Below, in pieces: positions 1 to 8,599 of a DNA stretch of 20,144 nt (positions within the stretch are counted from its first letter, which is position 1; each line of letters begins with the position of its first letter). Location: contig JAYMTF010002004.1 of the NCBI GenBank assembly GCA_036897485.1, positions 1-20,144 on the forward strand, read 5' to 3'. Source of the DNA: Pelargonium nanum (taxonomy: Eukaryota > Streptophyta > Magnoliopsida > Geraniales > Geraniaceae). The notes under the pieces were generated by a model. It worked only from the letters and a program-made list of their open reading frames with translations, was not told where the DNA came from and searched no databases. The translations under genes and the position numbers were made by a program.

Positions 1-80
1 TAATAAAAATTACAAGTAGAAGCACTTTTGCAATACATATGAATGTCGTTTCTCTCTTTCTTTAAATTACTAATATATTT
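1..80 (+). repeat. 3' flank of a neighbouring duplicated PMEI-type gene (copy A, first block)
   Basis: The first ~80 bases match 2448-2527 closely, beginning with the identical TAATAAAAATTACAAGTAGA. In the right-hand copy this sequence begins 36 bases after the stop codon of the PMEI-like gene. By inference, position 1 lies about 36 bases downstream of the end of another PMEI-like gene just outside the window. Similarity is lost after about base 80 and resumes at 1012. Confidence 0.75.
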
Positions 81-1011
81 ATTGTATAACTTAATTTGTT
101 GGTTAACTTTAAAATTAGTATTGTCATTTGTCTCTTTTTACTACAATACAAAGAACATCAATCAAGTACTCAACATTTTTATTCAAACAATTAAAATAGT
201 TATTTTTAAAAAGAAAATTGTTCATTATCTCTGAAAATCTTGAACACACTCAAAGATATTATATTCGAAAATTTATTATAGTAATATTTAAAAATGACAC
301 TTTTAATTTGAAATCATGGACACCCGAAATTCAATCCAACAAAACTTCAATCTTTTCATTCTACACTAAAAAATTAATTTTATCCAATCTAATCTAAATA
401 TATTATCCTATCGGATCTGATCTCATATGTGGATATTTGTAATTTCTCATAAATTTAATCTTTATTTTTCAAATTAAATAAAGTTAAATCTCTTGTATCA
501 AGATCATGTATTAATAGTCCCAAAAAAATATTCATATTTTCCATAAATTAATAAGTCAATATTGAATTTGAATATACATTTAAATATTTTAGTAACTCAT
601 TAATTGGTTTTGATTCATTCATTGCTTCAATATCCTATTAATTGAGCTCGTATAACCATGAGTTACTAAATTTTCGAAATGCATATTCAAATTCATTGAT
701 GGAAACATTATTATTTTTATAATATGTTACCATTTTTTTTTTTGAAACAATTACCTAAATTTTGAAATGCAGATTCAACGGCTAAATGTTTGATGGAAAC
801 ATTGAATTTTTTTACCATTACTTGTACATAAACATACGCTTGATACATAATTTTTTACATATGTAATTTGATTTTATTCCATTGAGTAATTGCTAATTAG
901 TACAAATACTTGTAATTGAATTATTCTCATATACATTACATTATATTTTGAAAGTAATAATAACTCCACATAAATGATATCATCATTTTTTTCATGAATT
1001 TCCAGTCTGGT
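81..1011. other. AT-rich segment present only in copy A of the duplicated flank
   Basis: This ~930-bp stretch has no counterpart between the two matching blocks of copy B, where they are only about 10 bases apart. It is therefore an insertion in A or a deletion in B. It contains no supportable gene; the short reading frame at 43-234 is low-complexity Leu/Phe/Ile sequence. It does contain a long imperfect inverted repeat (561-600 with 658-698) and a related direct copy near 755-811, so it looks like repeat-derived DNA. I did not find clear terminal repeats at its edges. Confidence 0.55.
561..698. repeat. Imperfect inverted repeat with ~40-bp arms
   Basis: Left arm 561-600 and right arm 658-698 are reverse complements apart from a few mismatches. 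The arms end on the inner side with AGTAACTCAT and ATGAGTTACT. The 57-base spacer is AT-rich. Part of the right arm recurs in direct orientation at about 755-811, sharing GAAATGCA and TGATGGAAACATT. This fits a fold-back transposon remnant, family unknown. Confidence 0.65.
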
Positions 1012-1063
1012 GTGCTCAACAAAAACAAACTATAATCTATCAAAATAGGACGACAAAGTTTAT
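1012..1063 (+). repeat. Duplicated 3' flank, copy A, second block
   Basis: CTCAACAAAAACAAACT and the following CTATCAAAATAG...CGACAAA match 2538-2590 at most positions. With the block at 1-80, this shows that 1-1063 and 2448-2590 descend from one duplicated sequence. Confidence 0.7.
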
Positions 1064-1126
1064 CTTAAGACTCCTACTAACCGTCGGTTCTATATAAATA
1101 TACATCTCACATTTGGGTATTCGTTT

Positions 1127-1221
1127 CACTAGTAAAAAAGACACATCAATAGTGTACCCGAGACGATTTGTTAAAAGCTAGTACTAACTTTTAACAGCCG
1201 AACGATTTGTTAAAAGCTAGT
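1127..1221. mobile_element. Possible end fragment of a CACTA (En/Spm-type) transposon
   Basis: The segment opens with CACTAGTAAAAAAG, the look of a CACTA terminus, and then carries subterminal-type repeats. ACGATTTGTTAAAAGCTAGT occurs at 1163-1182 and again at 1202-1221 (period 39). The first copy forms a 26-base near-perfect palindrome at 1170-1195 (arms GTTAAAAGCTAGT and ACTAACTTTTAAC, one mismatch). I found no matching TAGTG end or target duplication downstream, so it would be a broken end. The assignment is inference from motif style. Confidence 0.4.
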
Positions 1222-1248
1222 CTTATTTTCGAAGAACATGCATAATAA

Positions 1249-1566
1249 TCTGGACAAAATATTTGGGATGCTCTTTGTCCAGTAGTTCTCTGGCACATTT
1301 GGTTGGCGCGTAATACGTTGGTGTTTCGACATGAATTCCCGAGCATACAGGACACGGTCATTAGGATTCAGAGCTTTAGCTTATCTCTCTGTATTAGTTT
1401 ACTTTCATGTACTTCTTTTTCTCTCTCGGTTTGGAGTTCGAATCCTGCCTCTTGTTTGGTTGGTTAGGGTCGGGTTCCATGCTCAGACTTTGTACTTTTA
1501 TCTTAGCCATTTCGCCTTTTATATAAAAGGTACCGCTTATTTATCAAAAAAAAATAATAATACTAC
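1249..1566 (+). mobile_element. 5'-truncated LINE (plant L1-type non-LTR retrotransposon), 3' end
   Basis: The frame starting at 1249 reads through the C-terminal region of a plant LINE ORF2, with NIWDALCPVVLWHIWLARN and then TLVFRHEFPSIQDTVIRIQ, ending at a TAG at 1465-1467. The W..L...LW.IW..RN pattern is typical of the zinc-binding-RT tail of plant LINEs. After ~80 bases of 3' UTR come TATAAAAGG and an A-rich/(TAA)n tail at 1546-1562. Only the last ~72 codons remain, the usual result of aborted target-primed reverse transcription. ATAATAAT occurs at 1242-1249 and 1554-1561 and could be the target duplication, but it is low-complexity. The fragment lies in the spacer between the two PMEI copies. 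Confidence 0.75.
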
Positions 1567-1854
1567 TTAACTTGTGTTTTGACAAAACAATATTTAGTCA
1601 TTGAATTTAAATTGAATTTTGCTTTTCAAATTTCAGAGTTTCCATAAGTGATTGTCAATAAATGCACATTGGTGCAGAAAAATCTAACGTTACCATACAT
1701 GATTTATTTCTTTGAATGGGCATTTGAAAATTCAAAGATTTCATCAAATATATTGTACTTTCGAATCTATAGGTTTCTGTTTTCCCTATTTAATAGTCAT
1801 TCATAGACATAAACATTACAAATTTCAATCCGACAAGACGTATACATGACCAAC
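1567..1854 (+). promoter_or_regulatory. Upstream region of the PMEI-like gene
   Basis: AT-rich DNA between the LINE tail and the first ATG of the PMEI-like gene. A TATA-like CTATTTAATA at 1786-1795 lies about 60 bases before the ATG at 1855. No other motif stands out. Confidence 0.35.
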
Positions 1855-2412
1855 ATGAAATCTCTTGCACAATCCCTACTTCTACAGTTCTACTTGTTTT
1901 AATCTTCGTTAGTTTCTTGTCGAACCAATCTTCAGCTTTGTCTGGTGGGGAGAGAAACGATGTTGTAGAGAGCACTTGTCAGAAAATCGAAAAAGAATTT
2001 TACGATTTATGCATATCAACTCTACAATCAGATCCTCGCAGCTCAAGCAGTGATGTCAAATGTCTTATTTTAATCGTATTAGAAAAGGCACAAACATATG
2101 GCAATGCTACTTACGAACAAGTGAAAAAATTGTACAACGAGGCCACTGACAAAGCATTGAAATCTTGTCTCGATGTCTGCTATGAGGTTTACAAGGAAGC
2201 AGTGGAACAAAAAATTCCACTGGCGAGACAAAGTTTGGAATCAGGTCAATACGAAGATGCAAAATTATATACGGGAGATGTATCTATTGATGCTAGTACT
2301 TGTGCAGATGCATTTACTGAGAGAAATCCGATTTTTAAATAGGACCGGGGCTTTGAAGAATCTTATTTTCTTGGACCTAACAATTATGAAAAAAGTTTTG
2401 TCCAAACTATAA
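1855..2412 (+). pseudogene. Plant invertase/pectin methylesterase inhibitor (PMEI-domain) protein, two frame breaks
   Basis: Intact relatives are secreted helical-bundle proteins that inhibit pectin methylesterase or acid invertase in the wall or vacuole. The largest open piece (1917-2342, frame with 1917) shows the family cysteine layout: CQKIEKEFYDLC (first pair), then SCLDVCYEVY and DASTCADAF (second pair). A start and signal peptide are visible only in another frame: ATG at 1855 begins MKSLAQSLLL and then meets a stop. The rest of the hydrophobic segment (TVLLVLIFVSFL) and the SNQSSA cleavage region continue in the next frame from about 1884, implying one lost base. At the 3' end the frame stops at 2342, but the expected C-terminal helix (GALKNLIFLDLTIMKKVL) continues in the original frame to 2412, implying one extra base near 2330-2340. 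The net length from 1855 to 2412 is exactly 186 codons. No intron is needed. It is either a young pseudogene or a pair of assembly errors. Which enzyme it would inhibit cannot be told from sequence. Confidence 0.8.
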
Positions 2413-2447
2413 TTTCTAATGTTTTAATATAGTTATATATAAATTTA

Positions 2448-2590
2448 TAATAAAAATTACAAGTAGAAGCGTTTTTGCAATGCATATGAATGTCGTTCTT
2501 TTGTTTTTAATTACTCATATATTCGTTCTTATTCGGAGTACTCAACAAAAACAAACTCTTATCTATCAAAATAGATCGACAAAACTTCTA
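2448..2590 (+). repeat. Duplicated 3' flank, copy B
   Basis: It begins 36 bases after the PMEI-like stop and matches 1-80 (as 2448-2527) and then 1012-1063 (as 2538-2590). The ~930-bp segment seen between these blocks in copy A is absent here. Beyond 2590 the two flanks diverge. Confidence 0.75.
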
Positions 2591-3202
2591 TATCCAAAAT
2601 AATCAAGTCAAAAGCACTGAAATTCTTCTCTCCGGCCTCCACGGCATTAACCACTGACTAGATGTCCAAGTCAACTCACATCCAACCATCCTCGTTCACT
2701 GACCCACTGAACTGCCTCCCGGATCGCCATCCAAGCACCATATTTAATTAAAACAAATCATCTAAATTCGTGCGTTAATGGGAGTATGAACAGATTTTTT
2801 TGCCGTTGATTGTTGTTTTTGTTGCAGTGCGTGTTTCACTTTGTCTTGACATTTTAACGTTTGCGTGTTTCTAAACCTCTAATTTGCTAAAAGTGTAGAC
2901 ATTGCTAATGAACATTTATTTCAAAACAAGATTCATTTTCTCACACAATTATAGTATTTCTTAGGTTACATTGAGATCGATAATGGTCTTTGTTTGATGG
3001 GGTTGTTTTTTCCCTAAAATTGCATCATCTTGCTCTATTTTTGTAGCTAGTCATCTAATCTAAGTAATTGTCATAAATGGGTACTAATAATTGTCATCAA
3101 CATCAACTTGCTTCCACATATTGCTATTAGTATTAGCTAAGCATCAACACCAATTTAGATGATGTTTGCCTTGCTAATTGCTATGAAACTGATTAAATAG
3201 CG
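2591..3202. other. Intergenic, no gene seen
   Basis: No coding sequence with recognisable similarity. The part at 2620-2740 is richer in C than its surroundings (proline/serine-codon-like text), but all frames are broken. The rest is AT-rich. Confidence 0.6.
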
Positions 3203-3353
3203 GGTAAAATAAAAGTGAGTCGACTTATATAAAATTAGTTGAAACGGCGTAGTTTAGAATAAGCGGTTGAAAAGAATACCAAAACTACGTAGTATTACTC
3301 ATTTCTCACACAAAACTACGTCGTTTAAATGTCCGACTCGCCTCAATTTTACT
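3203..3353. mobile_element. MITE-like element with ~20-bp terminal inverted repeats
   Basis: The left end GGTAAAATAAAAGTGAGTCG (3203-3222) pairs with the reverse complement of 3334-3353 at about 15 of 20 positions. Internally AAACGGCGTAGTTT (about 3242-3255) and AAACTACGTCGTTT (about 3313-3326) are inverted with one mismatch, and a related AAACTACGTAG lies between them. The whole ~150 bases can fold back on itself. No open frame and no clear target duplication, so the superfamily is not assigned. Confidence 0.55.
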
Positions 3354-4179
3354 CTTAATAATATTTTTTTTATAAACCAAACCGAAACCATAGATTAAAA
3401 GCGATTGAAGGGGGAAACGAGATCAGAACATCACCCTCAGGCAAAGAGTTAATACAATCCGCATAAAGAAATTTGAAAACACCCACAGGTGCGTGACAAA
3501 GAGTACGATTAGATAAAGCAGACGAAATGAATTACAACAACAAGCAAGAAAATCCGCTAATTTGCTAGCTCTTTTATCCGCTGACTGGATAACAAAATCA
3601 TCAAAGAACCGCATCTTATCCCAATTCTCTAACATTAAAGCACGAATAGGATGAGAAGAGTTGGCCATGAAATAATACCGCTCATGCTCATCTTTTGTCC
3701 ATTTCTATTGCTCAATATTTTTATGATACTGTAATATCTTTTAACTAATTTTAAATAATCTCTTTTAGCATTTTAAAAATAAAAATGACAAAATTAGAAA
3801 GTTAGGCTAAACACCTCCACTTTAACATGCAAAAAGATAATGTAAAAACTAAAAAGTTGGTATAAATTTGGGTACAATTAGTATAAAATCAAATCTATTG
3901 AAGCATCCATGATATGGTTAGATCTTAAAACCATATAAAACAGACCACAATGACATTAGATTCCAATTTTCAGTTTACCCTATTATATATAATACTCAAT
4001 TTACTTTATTAGATTATGAATACTAATATTCTAGTAAACCAATGTTGGGCATGATGATCTGTGATCATCATAATTCAGAATGTGGGGTCACAATGCTCCA
4101 TTACAAGCCACATGTCAAACAATCATTACGCTGACCCATTTGACTAATCCAAAACATTTATTTATAAATTAAAGTAAAA
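3354..4179. other. Intergenic, no supported gene
   Basis: AT-rich DNA. An 81-codon frame on the minus strand (3423-3668) has a hydrophobic C-terminal half but no recognisable family, codon bias or promoter, so I do not call it. A perfect small inverted repeat, ATGATGATC-TGT-GATCATCAT, lies at 4051-4071. Confidence 0.55.
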
Positions 4180-4605
4180 CTCACAATTTGGTCCAACTTT
4201 CAAGTTAGACCGATTTAATCCCTAAATTTTTATAATAAAAAATAGTTCTTGAATTTTTGTATTTCGAAAACAAAATAGTTTAAAAATTTACACGTTTCGA
4301 TCCAATTTGATTCTAAATTTTTGTTAACTCAATTTCAAATATTGACCTAATTTGGTATTGAACTTTCAAAGATTCAGTACCAAATTGGGTCAATAGGACT
4401 ATTTTTTGTCAATATTTAAAAATTTAATGATCAAATTAGGCCGACAGACGGAATTTCAGGAACTATTTTGGATCCATAATGAAAGTTTATTGACCAAGTT
4501 AGGCTGAAACACGAAAGTTAAAGAACTATTTTGAGTTAAACAAAATTGTAAAATTAAATTGGGTCAAAACATAAAAGTTTCGGGATAAAATTGGGTCTTT
4601 GGCGT
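4180..4605. repeat. AT-rich fold-back repeat region
   Basis: A short phrase of the type AATTTGGTCC/GACCCAATT, followed by variants of GAACTTTC, recurs in both orientations throughout. Its centre is a strong inverted repeat: 4343-4362 pairs with 4373-4392 at 18 of 20 positions around a 10-base loop. The ends (about 4181-4225 and the reverse complement of about 4560-4605) are loosely alike. This looks like a degenerate non-autonomous DNA transposon of a kind common in dicot intergenic DNA. The exact ends are uncertain. Confidence 0.5.
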
Positions 4606-5131
4606 ATTAATTAAATGTTGTCATTAAACTAAGTCAATATCTTGTCCCAAATCAGTCTCAAAGATCCCGTGAAGAGCGGCTTCTTCGGCGCCTACACATC
4701 TCCACCGCGTTTCCACATCCACACCACCAATAATAAAACTCCACGTACCATCAAACATTTTGAAAAGTCAACTTACCTCACGTGGCAAAATATCATTCGC
4801 TGTACACCTAATAATTACCGTGGATCTGAGTGCACTGGAACACCGCGTCCGAACCGAACAAACCGGATCACGCTTTTCTTGAACTTTCCGAATCGGCCCC
4901 TCACAGGATTTTGCTTCATTAACCTGCACACTAAAATCTAAAACGCGCACAGGAGCGCAATACGCACCCCCCCTCCCTCAACCCGTCACCTCCTCCGCAA
5001 CAAAGTCTCTGTATTCACAATTCAGAGTCCCAAAAACAAAACAACAACAAAAAACCATTTTTCTCGATTTTACTGTTACATCCGTACACGATTCGACGAT
5101 TCTGATCATCGATTTTGTTGGGTTCATCGCC
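4606..5131 (+). promoter_or_regulatory. Promoter and 5' UTR of the GH28 gene
   Basis: Base composition rises sharply in GC compared with the repeat to the left. A perfect G-box CACGTG, in the context CACGTGGC, lies at 4779-4786. A pyrimidine-rich stretch at about 4965-5000 is typical of a 5' leader. No convincing TATA box was seen. The transcription start is not determined. Confidence 0.45.
4779..4786. promoter_or_regulatory. G-box (CACGTGGC)
   Basis: The palindromic CACGTG core is a binding site for plant bZIP and bHLH factors. It lies about 350 bases before the GH28 start codon. Function is inferred from motif alone. Confidence 0.4.
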
Positions 5132-8100
5132 ATGTTCGCGAGCAAGGTGGATTCGGAGAAACCCACGCACGGTGCAATCGCGAGTGGCTTCACGCGGCCG
5201 TCGTGGACCTCTCTGCTTCTCGTCTTCGCCTTCGTCGCGGTCCTCTCTCTCCAGGTCACCTCCAAAACGGGCTTCGCAATCCGCTCGCTCTCCGCCGGCG
5301 ACAACGTCGTGGATCGAAGTTCCGCCGCGATCGACCCGCGGAGCTGCTCCGGGTTCTTCCGTCCGGTGCGGGAGAGACGGGTGGTCAGGTCGATACTCGA
5401 TTTCGGAGGGGTCGGCGATGGCCGGACGTCGAACACGGAGGCTTTCCGGAGCGCCGTCCGGTACATGCAGCGGTTCTCGGAGAAAGGTGGGTCCCAGCTG
5501 AATGTGCCACGTGGACGGTGGCTCACCGGAAGCTTCAACGTCACCAGCAATTTCACGCTGTTTCTCGAGGACGGTGCCGTCATTTTGGGCTCGCAGGTTC
5601 GTTGAATACATTTATTTTTTTATTAGTATTTGGTTTATTTTATTTTTTTTCAACGAAGTTTTCTTGTTGATCATGTTGAAAAATTAATCGATCCCTCTTG
5701 GCGACATCGAAAACTCGAATTTGTTGTTCAATTTACAGTAATGGGTAAATTTTTCTGTAATCAAAAAGTATTTTTTTTTGTTTTTTTTTCAATTTTGTCT
5801 GTCTAGGGAATATCTGGCGTAATTTTTTTATTATTGCAATGGAAGTTTCGTCACATGAGCTGACAAAGAATTCTTATTATAGAAGATTCCTTTGTACTAC
5901 ATCTATGTTATTAATGCCCAAAAAATTTCTTTCCAGTTTTGTTTTTGTGGGGTACAATAAAACCTGGGTTTAATAAGGGTAGTTATAGTTTTATTTTGAT
6001 CATTCTTTGTGGAGTTAATGATGATATTTTATATAAAAATTTCATTGAATATGCACTATGAGTTAATTATTATGTACTTTTGTTAGACTTATGATATGAA
6101 TATACTGGACTATGGTGTGCTGTATTGACCTGCGGGATAAAACTGTGGGCATTTGTGAAGCTATAGTAGACTCGGTTTTAAGGAACTGATATATTTATAT
6201 AGCTTTTACATTAATTTGAAATGATTTCGTTATACTTCCAGTTTTGGCTGATTAAACAATATAGAATTACAGTAGGATTTACACCTAGTTTGATTTTTTT
6301 GCATTCTGAAATTGCTTCTCTGTACGATTTGCATATCTTTCATGTGGTTTTAGTTGCTATCCCAATTATTTGAACGTTTTTTCTTGCCAATTAGTTGCTA
6401 AATCTTGTTATATATGTGTCATTATGAAATTAATAGGATATAGAGGAATGGCCTATCATAGAGCCGTTGCCATCTTATGGAAGAGGAAGAGAAAGATTGG
6501 GAGGACGACATATCAGTCTTATCCATGGAAATGGTCTCACTAATGTTGTTATCACAGGTATATCCCCTTTTATCTAACTATCCTCGTGAGTTTGGTCTGA
6601 CTGCATGACATCACTTCTAACTGTGTTTGTTTAATAACTCGTTTTAGCCAGAAGGCTGTGATGATTTTGTAAGGGTTGTGACAAATTTGTTCTCTTTTTC
6701 TTATAGCATTATCAACCTCTTTGCATTTGGCTTATGTCAACACAGCGGGCTTATTTAATAATGAGTGTGAGGAGAGAAATGCTCATGTTTTGGGCTTATT
6801 TTAATAGCCTCTTCCTTGATTCAGTACATGGCAAGCTTTAATCGAAGATATATGGAACTTATTCTGACATAGCAAATGATAGTGCCAAAGTCTTTATTAC
6901 CTGTAAATAACGATTAATAACTGCAGTTTAAACAATGTAACTACCAGCAATCAGTGAGTCAGTGACAAACTTATCTGTGATGCTCTTTATTCTAGTATGA
7001 TCAACTATAAAAATGGTACTAGACTGTGAGCAATCTATATGTTGCCATGTTGTGGAAGAAAGAGAAAATTTATACCATGTTTTTAGATACAGAATGGTGT
7101 TTGTGATGCTAACATAGTATATCGAATCTGTGAAGGCATGGAAGCACTGGTTTATTAAAAAAAAAAAAAAAAAACTAGAAATTGGTTGAGTAGTGAGAAC
7201 AAATTTGCTACATTACGTTAATTTGTTTAACAGTAAAGAAGATTATCTGTCACTTATGGTTGTTCAATTGGGGGCTACCATTGGAACCTCCCGTCATATT
7301 TGTTTAACAACTTGTTTAAAGACATTTGATAGTTATATTGTCTTGCAGGTCAGAATGGGACTATTGATGGTCAAGGGAAGATGTGGTGGGATATGTGGTG
7401 GAATAGAACATTGGTCCACACAAGAGGCCACCTTCTCGAACTAATGAACTCTAGTAACATTCTCATATCCAACCTGACTTTACTCAATTCTCCCTTCTGG
7501 ACTGTCCATCCCGTTTACTGCAGGTTTGAGTTCCCCGCCTGTCTTCCTCTGTATTTCTTTAAGTGTACTTATATGTATAAGGAAGCTAGAGCTATTTACC
7601 AGAAAACTTACGCTTGAATTCAGGGAGCTGAAACATACTACATATCCTATTGCCCTGTGGAGGTGTAGTCTTCCCATTTTTATTACTGTAGGACTGAAAA
7701 ATGAGACAGATTGATGACATAATATTTTATCTTCATTTTGTGTTATAAGGTTTCATACTCTTATAACTAACAATGTATTGGTTTATTTGTTGTAGTAATG
7801 TTGTTGTCAAGAACATGACAATTTTAGCGCCTCTTAATGCTCCGAATACTGATGGTATAGATCCAGGTATGTCCATATAATAGTTCCATTTATAATGTAT
7901 TGGTGCATAAGAAGAAGAATATATGTGTCAATTTGAACTTTTCCTTTATGTAATGATCCAGATTCTAGTACCAATGTTTGCATTGAAGATTGCTACATCG
8001 AGAGCGGGGATGATCTTGTTGCAGTGAAGAGTGGGTGGGACCATTATGGGATCAATATGGCCCGTCCAAGTTCAAACATCATAGTGAGGAGAGTTTCGGG

Positions 8101-8599
8101 CACTACCCCAACATGCTCTGGGGTTGGAATTGGCAGTGAAATGTCTGGCGGGATTTCAAATATCACATTGGAGGATTTGCATGTCTGGGATTCAGCAGCT
8201 GGGGTGCGGATAAAAACTGACAAGGGGAGAGGTGGATATATAGCAAATATCACTATTCGTAACATTACAATGGAAAGGGTCAAGATACCTCTAAGGTTTA
8301 GTCGAGGCGCCAATGACCACCCCGACGAAGGATGGGATCCCAAAGCTGTTCCGGAAGTAAAGGGTATTTTTGTTAGTAACATAGTGAGTTGGAATTCAAC
8401 GAGAGCCCCGGTGTTGGACGGTATCGAGGGAGCCCCATTTGAAGGCATATGCATAAGAAATGTTACTTTACACGGTCTAGCCCCATCTGCAGCTTGGCAT
8501 TGTGAATTTGTTTCAGGTTTTGTCAACAGCTCAACTCCAGCTCCATGCTCACAGTTGCAAAACACTCATTCACTAATTAGCTTATGTGGAGAGTCCTAG
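5132..8599 (+). CDS. Glycoside hydrolase family 28 protein (polygalacturonase-like, pectin-lyase-fold)
   Basis: Five exons with GT-AG borders: 5132-5596, 6437-6557, 7349-7523, 7796-7866 and 7962-8599. They total 1470 nt (489 aa plus stop), with all phases agreeing. Known members hydrolyse galacturonan in the cell wall. Residues 26-42 form a hydrophobic signal or signal-anchor after a ~25-residue basic N-terminus. A right-handed beta-helix domain follows from about residue 87 (ILDFGGVGDGRTSNTEAF). The catalytic motifs are NTDGIDP (D273), SGDDLVAVK (D294, D295) and GVRIKT (R360, K362). The usual GHG motif is replaced by CSGVGIGSEMSGG (329-341), so the expected histidine is Ser330. From what I recall, this is shared by a plant clade that includes Arabidopsis At3g62110-type proteins, which lack demonstrated endo-activity. 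Several N-glycosylation sequons fit secretion. Exon 1 is distinctly GC-richer than the rest. The start was chosen as the first ATG giving the hydrophobic N-terminus. The substrate is not certain. Confidence 0.93.
5597..6436 (+). other. Intron 1 of the GH28 gene
   Basis: 840 bases, GT donor after CAG at 5596 and AG acceptor at 6435-6436, phase 0. T-rich with several poly-T runs, as in ordinary dicot introns. Nothing else was seen in it. Confidence 0.85.
6558..7348 (+). other. Intron 2 of the GH28 gene
   Basis: 791 bases, GTATAT donor and TTGCAG acceptor, phase 1. It carries an 18-base poly-A tract at 7157-7174, possibly the tail of a decayed retroposon or simple slippage. No coding content. 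Confidence 0.85.

Noticed and set aside
1436..1445. GTTCGAATCC, a perfect tRNA B-box-like sequence
   Set aside because: No A box or cloverleaf could be seen around it, and it lies at the 3' end of the LINE fragment.
3423..3668. 81-codon minus-strand frame with a hydrophobic C-terminal half
   Set aside because: No family motif recognised, located in repeat-rich AT DNA, and no supporting promoter or codon bias. A translated database search with a clear hit would change this.
4642..4941. 99-codon plus-strand frame before the GH28 gene
   Set aside because: No recognisable domain, basic low-information composition, and it lies in the promoter or leader region of the GH28 gene.
5015..5611. Long antisense frames (198-201 codons) over the GH28 first exon
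   Set aside because: They are shadows of the GC-rich exon 1 and have Arg/Pro/Ser-rich composition with no domain; the plus-strand exon joins four others into a full GH28 protein.
8044..8565. 173-codon antisense frame in GH28 exon 5
   Set aside because: It is complementary to well-conserved GH28 coding sequence, which fully explains its openness.
1855..8599. A pectin-metabolism gene cluster (PMEI-like plus GH28)
   Set aside because: Only two loosely related genes separated by about 2.7 kb of repeats, one of them broken. Chance proximity is a sufficient explanation.
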